A stretch of 10,000 bases of DNA from Asticcacaulis sp. (GCF_020217185.1 NZ_JAIWNX010000063.1:1-10000); one strand, 5' to 3'. Shown: positions 1 to 6,213, counted from the first letter of the stretch. Numbers and translations are program-made. The notes: generated by a model not told the origin, from the sequence alone.

Positions 1-260
1 ACATGCGTGAAAATCTCAAAGCCCTCGTCAAACGCACCCCGTCGCCCTATTCCTCAAAGCCGGAGGTGGCCGGGCAACTGATGTCCGGCGATTTCAAGAC
101 CGCCGACCACGGGGCGGACGTCGCCACTCTGGTGCCCCTGTTTGCCGATACGGGCCTGCACCACCTGCTGGTGCTGGATGACACCCGGCGGCTGTGTGGT
201 ATCATCAGCGCATCGGACCTGATGCGCGCCGTTTATCACGTTCAGAAAGACGCTGCCTGA
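1..260 (+). CDS. HPP-family protein with CBS domains, 3' end (partial)
   Basis: The frame is open from the window edge, so the ATG at 3 may be internal and the gene probably begins upstream. The visible 85 residues contain a CBS domain: a linker, then LMSGDFKTADHGADV, the core LVPLFADTGLHHLLVLDD, and the closing strand and helix CGIISASDLMRAVY. In HPP-family proteins (four-helix membrane domain followed by a CBS pair) the final CBS typically reads 'LVPLFS..G.HHLPVVD...L.G.IT.SDL..ALY', which fits closely. CBS modules bind adenosyl ligands and regulate an attached domain; here the membrane part would lie before position 1. The gene ends 55 bases before creD on the same strand. What is seen is one CBS domain; the HPP assignment is inferred from the wording of the motif. 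A free-standing CBS-pair protein is the alternative. Confidence 0.72.
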   Translation, partial: MRENLKALVKRTPSPYSSKPEVAGQLMSGDFKTADHGADVATLVPLFADTGLHHLLVLDDTRRLCGIISASDLMRAVYHVQKDAA

Positions 261-281
261 AAAACGCCGTAATCTGCGCAG

Positions 282-300
282 ATATGAACATTGTTCAAAT
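282..300. promoter_or_regulatory. Near-perfect palindrome upstream of creD, possible operator
   Basis: The 19-base element ATATGAACATTGTTCAAAT has 8-base arms matching at 7 of 8 positions around a 3-base centre; the core TGAAC-ATT-GTTCA is exact. It ends 15 bases before the creD ATG, where a bound repressor would cover the transcription or translation start. The TGAAC/GTTCA arms resemble operators of dimeric TetR-like regulators. They do not match the alphaproteobacterial LexA box (GTTC-N7-GTTC) or the FNR box (TTGAT-N4-ATCAA). No regulator gene lies next to it in the window, so the binding protein is unknown. Confidence 0.45.
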
Positions 301-315
301 TAACGGAGCGGATTC

Positions 316-1692
316 ATGGACGACTTTCCCACCCCGACCCCTAGGCCGCAGAAGGGCCGATCCAAAGGCACAAAATTCCTTGTGGTCTGCGCGCTCGCGG
401 TGCTGATGGCCATTCCGGCCCTGCTGGTGTTTGCGCTGTTGATGGAGCGCACCAATCGCGCCGAAGGCGTGGCGCGCGAAATCGGCGACCAGATGGGTGG
501 CGAACAGGTCTTTCTCGGCCCGGTGATCCAGATTCCCTATGTCATCCCAACGCGCACCTCTACCGATGAAAAGGGCAATCGCGTCGTGCTGGCGCAGGAA
601 AGCGGAAATCTGATCGTCTTTCCGCAAACGGGGAAGGCCAGCGCCGCCACCAAAAGCGATGTGCGTTCGCGCTCCATCTTCCGTGTACCGGTCTATACGG
701 CGGACCTGAGCTTCGACGCGGCTTTCGACCTGAAAGACGTGCAGGCTTCCCGGCCCGGCGCAGTGCTGATGTGGGATAAGGCGCAACTGGTCACCGGGGC
801 CACGGATTCCCGCGGCGCACGCAAGGACATCGTGGCGCAGATCAACGGCGCATCGGTCATGCTGGCCCCCTCCGGACCCGGCGTCACGGGGTTCAGCCCC
901 GACGGCACCGATTTCGACCTGTTTGCCGCTCCGCTGTCGCTGACCGATACGACCGCTCCACTGAACATCAAGGTGGGTATGACCTTCACCGGCACGCGCA
1001 AGCTGGGCATCCTCGCCTACGGCAAGTCGTCCGAAGCCACCATTACCGGCGACTGGAAATACCCCTCCTTTGGCGGTGGCTTCCTGCCCGCAACGCGGCA
1101 AACCGATGAGGCGGCGCGCAAGGGTGGTTTCAGCGCCCAATGGTCGGTGCCGTTTATCGCACGGGGCCTGCCCGCGGTCATCGATCAGAGCCAGATGATG
1201 ACGCTCGGCAAATCGGAACTGTCCGTAACCTTTGTCGAGCCGACCAACCCGTATCAGAGCGTCGGCCGCTCGCTGAAATACGCCCTGCTGTTCGTGGGTC
1301 TCGTCTTCCTGACCTACTTCCTGTTTGAAAGCACCTCGAAGAAGGAACTGCACCCGGCGCAGTATATTCTGGTTGGGCTGGCGCAGATCACCTTCTACCT
1401 GCTGCTGTTGTCTTTTGCCGAACGCATCGGCTTTGACGCGGCCTTTGTGGTGGCGGCCGGGGCAACCGTGACGCTGATCGCCGGCTATGCGGGGCTGATC
1501 TTCCATTCCCGCTGGCGTTTTATGGCAGCCTTTGCCGTGTTTAGCGCGCTCTATGCCCTGATCTACGTGCTGATGCGCATGGAAGACTATGCGCTGCTGG
1601 TGGGTGCCTGCTCGGCCTTCCTCGTCATCGCCGCCGTGATGGTGCTGACGCGCAATATCAACTGGTACGGCAACCGGGCCGAGGGGGAGTAA
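316..1692 (+). CDS. creD: Cell envelope integrity inner membrane protein CreD
   Basis: This 458-residue protein has the CreD family (PF06123) architecture and usual length (about 450). After a basic, proline-rich N-terminus, a membrane segment (about residues 21-43) leads into a large periplasmic domain that starts with the family block GGEQVFLGPVIQIPY. The C-terminal third holds about five membrane helices with the family signatures FLFESTSKKELHPAQYILVG, FYLLLLSFAERIGFDAAF, MEDYALLVGA and the ending TRNINWY. CreD is known in enterobacteria and Stenotrophomonas as a member of the CreBC (BlrAB) regulon, linked to envelope integrity and beta-lactam or colicin tolerance; its biochemical activity is unclear. 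No creB or creC is adjacent, so regulation here is probably different and may involve the palindrome at 282-300. The ATG at 316 is preceded by CGGAG at 304-308 as ribosome binding site, and the gene is followed by a strong hairpin. Confidence 0.93.
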   Translation: MDDFPTPTPRPQKGRSKGTKFLVVCALAVLMAIPALLVFALLMERTNRAEGVAREIGDQMGGEQVFLGPVIQIPYVIPTRTSTDEKGNRVVLAQESGNLIVFPQTGKASAATKSDVRSRSIFRVPVYTADLSFDAAFDLKDVQASRPGAVLMWDKAQLVTGATDSRGARKDIVAQINGASVMLAPSGPGVTGFSPDGTDFDLFAAPLSLTDTTAPLNIKVGMTFTGTRKLGILAYGKSSEATITGDWKYPSFGGGFLPATRQTDEAARKGGFSAQWSVPFIARGLPAVIDQSQMMTLGKSELSVTFVEPTNPYQSVGRSLKYALLFVGLVFLTYFLFESTSKKELHPAQYILVGLAQITFYLLLLSFAERIGFDAAFVVAAGATVTLIAGYAGLIFHSRWRFMAAFAVFSALYALIYVLMRMEDYALLVGACSAFLVIAAVMVLTRNINWYGNRAEGE

Positions 1693-1699
1693 TTTCAGC

Positions 1700-1723
1700 T
1701 TCTCCCCTGAAATCAGGGGAGAA
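1700..1723. terminator. Hairpin between convergent creD and divL, probable bidirectional terminator
   Basis: TTCTCCCCTG (1700-1709) and CAGGGGAGAA (1714-1723) form a perfect 10-bp stem around the loop AAAT. It lies 7 bases after the creD stop and 10 bases beyond the divL stop on the other strand, as expected for a shared transcription end. The downstream T-tracts are weak on both sides (CCTTTATA on +; no clear run on -), so termination efficiency is uncertain; the hairpin may also protect mRNA 3' ends. Confidence 0.7.
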
Positions 1724-1733
1724 ACCTTTATAG

Positions 1734-4307
1734 TCACGCCATGCCCAGAATGCGCCGGGCCTGCGCCAGGGTCTCAGCCGTCAGGCCCAGAGGATTGGGT
1801 TCTTCGGCTGGGGTTTCCGGCGCTTTTTCCGGCTCGGCTTCGGCTGCGGTGACGACCGGGGCCGCAGGGGTTTCAGGCAGGGGGGCGGGCGTGACCGCAG
1901 CCACCGGGGCAATCTCAGGCGCAGGTGCCGGCGTTTGCATCACCGGTGCCTTCGCCTCATTACTCTCAAAACCGACGCCCATCTGATGCGGCAGGTGCAA
2001 GGCAAAGGTGGCGCCACTTTGTGGCTCGGATTCCAGTGTGATCCAGCCGTCGTGCAGTTCGACCAGCGCCTTGACCAGGGCCAGCCCCAGACCCGGCCCG
2101 CCGCGCTCGCGCCCGACGAAGCGGTCAAAGATGTGCGCCTGCGTGTGGTAGGGGATGCCGCGGCCCGTATAGCCGATCTCCAGCGTCAGGGTGTCGCCTT
2201 CCTTGCGGCTGCGGATGGTGATCTGCCCTTCCTGTGCGGCGTTGCGCAGGGCGTAGTCCAGCAGATGATCCAGCACCTGCCCCAGACGCTGCTGATCGGC
2301 GCGGATCAGGGCGCGGGTGTCGAGCCCCACATAGTCGAAGCGGATGCCCTTGGCGCTCAGCGTGTCGGCCTGACGGCCCAGAGCGGCGGCCACGGTGCGC
2401 GACAGGTTGAAATCCGACGGCGACAGCGACATTTCACCGGCGTCGATCTGCGCCATGTCGAGTACGTCGTCGATGGAGCGCGCCAGTTCCTGCGACGCGG
2501 CCTGAATGGCATTGAGGAAGCCCCGGCGGCGGATTTCGGCGGGGTCAGCCTCGGCCGCATTGGCCTGCCGTTGCAGCAGGTCGGCATAGCCCACAATCGT
2601 GGTCAGGGGCGTGCGCAGTTCATAGGAGACGTTGGCGACGAAATCGCGCTTCAGACGCACCGACTCGGTCAGGGCCACGTCGCGTTGTTCGATGGCTTCT
2701 TCCAGCGCGCGGCGGTCGGTGATGTCGCTGAACGCCACCAGAGTCGCCCCGTCGGGCAGGGGCTGGGTCCGCCACTGCGCCAGACGCCCGTCGGAGGTGC
2801 GTACTTCACCCAACTGCGGCGCGCGGGCCAGCGGGTCGATATCGGTGACGCGCGCTTTCAGTTCGGCCCAGAAGCCGCGATCATGCACCAGCGGCAGACA
2901 CAGGGCCGTCAACTGCCCGAAGTCGGAATTGAGCGCCAGTTCGTCGGGCGACAGGTTCCAGAAGGCATCAAACGCCGCATTGCGCAGACGCAGACGACCA
3001 TCCGAGCCAAACACCGACACAGCATCGGTCAGTTGATCCAGCGTGGCGCGCTGCACCTGTATCAGCGAATTGAACTGCGCCTTGAGCGTCAACTCCCCGG
3101 TCTTGTCCGAGAACAGCAGCAACAGCCCGCCCAGCGGGTGCGGCTGACGCACAACGCGCAGCGACCGGCCATTGGGCAGCGACCACATCTCGTCTGGTGC
3201 GGCCTCGCTCAGACCGTAAAATTCCAGCTCCTGCGCCTTCCACGTCACGAAGTCCGAGGTTTCGGGCAGTTTGCGCTTTTGACGCAGGCGGTCGAGCAAT
3301 TCGCCGTGCGTCGGACGCTCGGCCAGCCACGCCGGCTCCAGATCCCACAGGGTTTCAAAGGCGCGGTTATGGAAGGTCAGGCGCTTTTCCGGGCCGAAAA
3401 TGGCCACGGCGTCTTCGAGGTGATCCAGCGTGTCGTCATGCGCCTTAGCATGGCGTTTGAGCGCCTCACGGCTCTCTTCGGATTCGGTGACGTCAAGGGC
3501 ATAAGCGCAGACATAGGCGTCGCCCAGAGGCTCGGCCACCACCTGAAAAGCGCGGCGCTGGCCGTGGATGGTCAGCCAGCGGAAACCTTCGCGGCGCATG
3601 TGCTGCTCGGCGGCTTCGACCACCAGCGCCTCGGCAGAGCGGTCTAGCCCCAGTTGTTCGGCGCGCGCCTGCTCGACATTTTCCGCATCGACGGCTTTCA
3701 ACCAGGCGGCATTGGCCCACACCAGTTGCCCGTCGCGCACCACCCAGCACGGCGCGGGGATCAGGTCGGCCATGCGGGCAAAGGGACCGGACGACAGGGA
3801 GGTATGCTCGCTGGCAATCGCCAGACGCACCCACGCCGTCGCGCCTGTGGCCCGCCCTTCGACCAGCAGGGTCAACCCGGCGGTCTTGGCCCCCATCAGG
3901 CTGCGCGGGGCTTCGGTAAACACTTCAAAGCGGCAGGGGCGGCCTTCGGCGATCAGGCGTTTCAGGGCCTCGGCGGCTTCCTTGGATGACCCGGCCAGTC
4001 CTTCAATGACGCGCGGCGCGACCTCTTCGGAAAAGGGGATGCGGAAGGCGTCGGCGATGGTTTTCAGCGTTTCATCGCCCCAGACGAGGCGCACCGTCTC
4101 GCCTTCGATGGCGACAAAGGCCTCATCAAAGGCCAGCGTGGCGGCGTCCAGTTCGCCCAGCACCGTGTGCTGTACGTCAAGGCGGGATTTGTAGCCTTCG
4201 CTGAGCTTTGTCAGGCGTGCCTTAAGACGCCAGGCCAGAACCGTGGTCGAAAAGGCCAGCGCAGTCGCGCCAGCAGCGGCGGCAAAGGCAATGGTGGCAA
4301 CGGTCAT
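1734..4307 (-). CDS. divL: DivL-type PAS-domain tyrosine pseudo-histidine-kinase, cell-cycle regulator
   Basis: This 857-residue protein starts with a membrane segment (about residues 4-26), followed by a coiled linker and about four PAS-like segments (roughly 50-165, 178-275, 290-405, 418-530). The dimerisation domain has the H-box FVANVSYELRTPLTTI, in which the phospho-acceptor His is Tyr562. This substitution, at nearly the same position (Tyr550), defines Caulobacter crescentus DivL. DivL is known to sit at the new pole, bind DivK and set CckA kinase/phosphatase balance, hence ChpT and CtrA. The ATPase domain is partly degenerate: the N-box reads HLLDYALRNA (681-690), without the usual asparagines, and G1 reads GYTGRGIP (Tyr713 in place of Asp), while G2 GGPGLGLALV (736-745) is intact. 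Residues 775-857 form a Pro/Ala/Glu-rich tail ending in NPLGLTAETLAQARRILGMA; C. crescentus DivL is shorter (about 769). An in-frame stop seven codons upstream supports this ATG. Function is inferred from family knowledge. Confidence 0.9.
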   Translation of the reverse strand: MTVATIAFAAAAGATALAFSTTVLAWRLKARLTKLSEGYKSRLDVQHTVLGELDAATLAFDEAFVAIEGETVRLVWGDETLKTIADAFRIPFSEEVAPRVIEGLAGSSKEAAEALKRLIAEGRPCRFEVFTEAPRSLMGAKTAGLTLLVEGRATGATAWVRLAIASEHTSLSSGPFARMADLIPAPCWVVRDGQLVWANAAWLKAVDAENVEQARAEQLGLDRSAEALVVEAAEQHMRREGFRWLTIHGQRRAFQVVAEPLGDAYVCAYALDVTESEESREALKRHAKAHDDTLDHLEDAVAIFGPEKRLTFHNRAFETLWDLEPAWLAERPTHGELLDRLRQKRKLPETSDFVTWKAQELEFYGLSEAAPDEMWSLPNGRSLRVVRQPHPLGGLLLLFSDKTGELTLKAQFNSLIQVQRATLDQLTDAVSVFGSDGRLRLRNAAFDAFWNLSPDELALNSDFGQLTALCLPLVHDRGFWAELKARVTDIDPLARAPQLGEVRTSDGRLAQWRTQPLPDGATLVAFSDITDRRALEEAIEQRDVALTESVRLKRDFVANVSYELRTPLTTIVGYADLLQRQANAAEADPAEIRRRGFLNAIQAASQELARSIDDVLDMAQIDAGEMSLSPSDFNLSRTVAAALGRQADTLSAKGIRFDYVGLDTRALIRADQQRLGQVLDHLLDYALRNAAQEGQITIRSRKEGDTLTLEIGYTGRGIPYHTQAHIFDRFVGRERGGPGLGLALVKALVELHDGWITLESEPQSGATFALHLPHQMGVGFESNEAKAPVMQTPAPAPEIAPVAAVTPAPLPETPAAPVVTAAEAEPEKAPETPAEEPNPLGLTAETLAQARRILGMA

Positions 4308-4322
4308 ACGGCGGCCCGGATC

Positions 4323-4390
4323 GAATCACTGAAAGGCCCATACTAATGCAAAGCGATTCGCCTCCCAAATGAATATGGTAACTCGGAGTC
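4323..4390 (-). promoter_or_regulatory. Three phased GANTC (CcrM methylation) sites upstream of divL
   Basis: GANTC motifs lie at 4323-4327 (GAATC), 4355-4359 (GATTC) and 4386-4390 (GAGTC), 32 and 31 bases apart, about three helical turns each. About 0.3 would be expected by chance in a stretch this size. In Caulobacterales, CcrM methylates GANTC, and GcrA with sigma-70 acts at promoters carrying these methylated sites. The 81-base gap between sdpI and divL probably therefore holds a cell-cycle-timed divL promoter. I see no clean -35/-10 pair and no clear TTAA-N7-TTAA CtrA box. The outermost site overlaps the sdpI stop codon. Confidence 0.5.
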
Positions 4391-5051
4391 AAGTAAGTTT
4401 TAGCGCCCGCGCGTAGATATAGGAGGCGACGACCACAATCAGGGCCGACCCGATCCCGGCGCTCAGAAAGACCCAGTGCAGATAAGCCGTTGGCATCATC
4501 AGCGCCGCGCCCAGCATGATCACGCCCGCCAGCATCATCACCGGTCCGGCCAGTCGATGCGTCTTGTGCCACACCCGCTCGTCTGAAAGGGTCCACGGTG
4601 TGCGCACCCCCACCAGATAGTTACGCTGCGCCTTGGGCATGAAATTGCCGATCAGGACAAACAGCAGGCCCGGTCCCAGCAGCAGGGGCTGCACGGACAA
4701 GGCCCATCCAAGCGCATGGCCGACGATAAACAGATGCCCGAACGCCAGAAGGGCGACAGTGCCGATCCAGCTTACGGCATAGACCGAAGCCGAGCGTTCC
4801 AGCTTGCCCGTTTTGGGCTGCATATAGGGCAGGACCCACAGCAGCAGCGTAATGGCGGCCAGTGTCAACGGCATAACCATCAGCGCCTGATCCCGCGGCA
4901 TAAAGCCAATAGCGGTGCCTGAAAGGTCGAAGTGTGTGCCCACTGGACCCTCCGGAATCTGCGGTCGCGCCCACAGGCTCAGGCCCGTGGTGACCGCGAT
5001 CATCAGCAGGCTGAACAGTTTGGAAACCGGCCATTTTGATTCTGTGGTCAT
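4389..5051 (-). CDS. sdpI: SdpI-family integral membrane protein (DUF1648/SdpI)
   Basis: This 220-residue protein has about six predicted membrane helices (roughly 10-27, 55-75, 92-112, 118-136, 168-187, 192-213). The N-terminal half carries a DUF1648-type block, IPEGPVGTHFDLSGTAIGF (32-50). The C-terminal half carries the SdpI signature: GN at 135-136, then RNYLVGVRTPWTL (143-155) and VWHKTHRLAG (160-169). In Bacillus subtilis, SdpI gives immunity to the SDP toxin and also signals to sequester the autorepressor SdpR; most proteobacterial family members are uncharacterised. The start codon overlaps the sdpR stop (ATGA at 5048-5051), indicating translational coupling. No SdpC-like toxin gene is in the window, so an immunity role is not established. 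The family assignment is firm; the gene name reflects homology only. Confidence 0.88.
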   Translation of the reverse strand: MTTESKWPVSKLFSLLMIAVTTGLSLWARPQIPEGPVGTHFDLSGTAIGFMPRDQALMVMPLTLAAITLLLWVLPYMQPKTGKLERSASVYAVSWIGTVALLAFGHLFIVGHALGWALSVQPLLLGPGLLFVLIGNFMPKAQRNYLVGVRTPWTLSDERVWHKTHRLAGPVMMLAGVIMLGAALMMPTAYLHWVFLSAGIGSALIVVVASYIYARALKLT

Positions 5052-5353
5052 GCCTTGTCCTCCGTGGCGCGCGGCAGAGGTGCCGGGGCGTCCTGACCGA
5101 TGCGAAAGGCGCTCATCAGCGACATCACTGCCTCTTCGAGTACCGACAGGTTGAGACGGTAGATCAGGGTCGTGCCTTGCCGCGTCACATCGACCAGTCC
5201 CGCGGCTTTTAACGTTGCCAGATGCCCCGACAGGGTGGGTTTGGACACGCTGACCCGCTCGGCAATCTCGCCGGCGCTCATCTCGCGTTCGCGCAGCATT
5301 CCAAGGATTTGCCGCCGCGTCGGGTCGCTCAGGGATTTGTAGACTTCGGACAT
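5048..5353 (-). CDS. sdpR: ArsR/SdpR-family autorepressor
   Basis: This 101-residue single-domain winged-helix regulator has the typical start EVYKSLSDPTRRQILGMLRE, helix-turn-helix AGEIAERVSVSKPTLSGHLATLKAAGLV (residues 27-54) split around the turn, and the wing strand TTLIYRLN. It contains no cysteine, so the metal-binding thiolate site of classical ArsR proteins is absent; this agrees with the SdpR-type branch, which pairs with an SdpI membrane protein. The gene overlaps the sdpI start by four bases, and AAGAGG precedes its ATG on the minus strand. By analogy with Bacillus it would repress its own operon until SdpI titrates it at the membrane. The promoter upstream contains a palindrome that could be the operator. 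Confidence 0.88.
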   Translation of the reverse strand: MSEVYKSLSDPTRRQILGMLREREMSAGEIAERVSVSKPTLSGHLATLKAAGLVDVTRQGTTLIYRLNLSVLEEAVMSLMSAFRIGQDAPAPLPRATEDKA

Positions 5354-5372
5354 GGATGCCTCTTAATTTGTT

Positions 5373-5408
5373 ATTTTGGCAAATACCAAATTATAATAAC
5401 GCTGTCAA
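5373..5408 (-). promoter_or_regulatory. Probable sdpRI promoter with overlapping operator
   Basis: On the minus strand a consensus -35 TTGACA (5403-5408) is followed after 17 bases by TATTTG (5380-5385) as a weak -10. The -10 forms the exact centre of an inverted repeat, ATTTTGG (5373-5379) and CCAAATT (5386-5392), with 6 of 7 arm matches. A repressor bound there would block RNA polymerase, as expected for SdpR autoregulation. Further CAAAT/ATTTG half-sites occur at 5366-5370, 5387-5391 and 5406-5410. The leader to the sdpR ATG would be about 20 bases and contains AAGAGG. The stretch is clearly more AT-rich than its surroundings. Confidence 0.55.
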
Positions 5409-5491
5409 ATACACATATAATCCCCTCACTGTGTATTCTTTTTGTTCCGGTCAGGCTTTTGTTAAGGGGCACAAACCTATAGGATAGGGCC

Positions 5492-6061
5492 ATGCCCGCT
5501 ATAGCCTATCCCATCGCGCACAACGCGCTCGACGTCGTCCTCAACTGGGGTGGGGGCGGGCTTGTGGCGGCTGAGCGCGAACGCGCGGCGAAGGAAGCCT
5601 GCGGCAAGGACGTGACCTTTGTGCGCGAAACGCTCGATCCGGGCTTTCCGAGCGAGGAGGCGGCGCGGGCGCAGTATGAAACCCTGCTGAGCGAACCGTT
5701 TGCGACCCTGATCTGCACCTTTGAACGGGTTCAGAAGCCGCGCCGGGTTGAGCCGCAGATGCGCGATGGCCGCCGCTGGCCCAAGCCCGAAGCGGCTCCC
5801 GTGGCGCAATGGAAGCTGTGCGTCAGCTACTGGAAGATCGGGACTGTGCGCCCTGCGCCCAAACCCTCATCCGCCATTACCCCGCACCTTCAGGCGCGCG
5901 CTGTGCGTAAAAAGGCGCTGGATGTGCCGCTGACCTCGGAAGAGGTGCAGGCCCTGGCCCATGCGCCGCTGATGGCCTATCGCCCGCAAAAGGCGCTGGA
6001 CATGGGCCTGTTCGAATTCGTCCTGCCGGAAAACCCAGATATCATCATTGCCGATGAGTAA
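5492..6061 (+). CDS. Hypothetical cytosolic protein
   Basis: I do not recognise this 189-residue protein. It has no signal peptide or membrane helix. The N-terminus MPAIAYPIAHNALDVVLNWG is followed by a helical charged stretch (about 25-75), a basic, proline-containing middle (about 80-100), the aromatic segment VAQWKLCVSYWKIG (about 104-117), and a C-terminal part with EEVQALAHAPLMAYRPQKAL ending in FEFVLPENPDIIIADE. Codon usage is GC-rich like its neighbours and the frame is uninterrupted, which supports a real gene. AGGA at 5481-5484 is a possible ribosome binding site. It is transcribed divergently from sdpR and convergently to regA. There is no operon partner to suggest a role. Confidence 0.75.
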   Translation: MPAIAYPIAHNALDVVLNWGGGGLVAAERERAAKEACGKDVTFVRETLDPGFPSEEAARAQYETLLSEPFATLICTFERVQKPRRVEPQMRDGRRWPKPEAAPVAQWKLCVSYWKIGTVRPAPKPSSAITPHLQARAVRKKALDVPLTSEEVQALAHAPLMAYRPQKALDMGLFEFVLPENPDIIIADE

Positions 6062-6065
6062 GTTT

Positions 6066-6080
6066 TACCGCGAGGCGGTA
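6066..6080 (+). repeat. Small hairpin directly after the 5492 gene
   Basis: TACCGC (6066-6071) and GCGGTA (6075-6080) form a 6-bp perfect stem with loop GAG, five bases after the stop codon. There is no T-run after it, so it is more likely an mRNA-stabilising stem than a terminator on its own. Confidence 0.4.
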
Positions 6081-6111
6081 TGAGGCGGCGAGACACGCAG
6101 CGCAGCGTACC

Positions 6112-6165
6112 AGAGCGGGATGATTTTAAATGGAAGCATGATCCCGCTCTAAATTTTTGTTTTAT
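6112..6165 (+). terminator. Possible intrinsic terminator for the 5492 gene
   Basis: The first hairpin of the repeat element (10-bp GC-rich stem) is followed on the plus strand by AAATTTTTGTTTT (6151-6163), a T-rich run suitable for intrinsic termination. The loop of 19 bases is longer than usual. The reverse strand has no T-run after either stem, so the element does not look like a terminator for regA. Confidence 0.5.
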
Positions 6166-6213
6166 CACGATGTTTTTGCGGAAAACCGCTTACACTTTTC
6201 CGCACATCGCTCT
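6112..6213. repeat. Composite palindromic (REP/RIME-like) intergenic element
   Basis: Two hairpins stand side by side. The first pairs AGAGCGGGAT (6112-6121) with ATCCCGCTCT (6141-6150) over a 19-base AT-rich loop. The second pairs TGCGGAAAA (6177-6185) with TTTTCCGCA (6196-6204), extended by CGATG (6168-6172) and CATCG (6205-6209) across a four-T bulge. The unit starts with AGAGC and each hairpin ends with GCTCT. From memory, elements of the form AGAGCGGGATGATTTTA...CCCGCTCT, followed by a 'GAAAACCG...CACTTTTC' hairpin, recur between genes in many alphaproteobacterial genomes (RIME-type repeats). With only one copy in view the repeat status is inference. The element lies between the convergent 3' ends of the 5492 gene and regA; the remainder of 6062-6274 shows no gene. 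Confidence 0.6.

Noticed and set aside
282..300. LexA (SOS) or FNR box upstream of creD
   Set aside because: The arms are GAAC-N3-GTTC, which has the wrong spacing and orientation for the alphaproteobacterial LexA box, and the element lacks the TTGAT/ATCAA arms of FNR.
295..1737. 480-codon open frame on the minus strand across creD
   Set aside because: It is entirely antisense to a well-supported creD, and its translation is His/Gln/Arg-rich low-quality sequence typical of reverse-strand reading of GC-rich genes.
2622..2624. Sequencing error changing His to Tyr in the H-box
   Set aside because: Tyrosine at this position is the known hallmark of DivL, and the PAS arrangement and size also agree with DivL.
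1935..3647. 570-codon open frame on the plus strand across divL
   Set aside because: It is antisense to divL and rich in Gln, Arg and His with no domain; a by-product of GC-rich codon bias.
5390..5408. TTGACA paired with a perfect TATAAT on the minus strand
   Set aside because: The two hexamers are separated by only 7 bases, incompatible with one sigma-70 promoter; the 17-base spacing to TATTTG is preferred.
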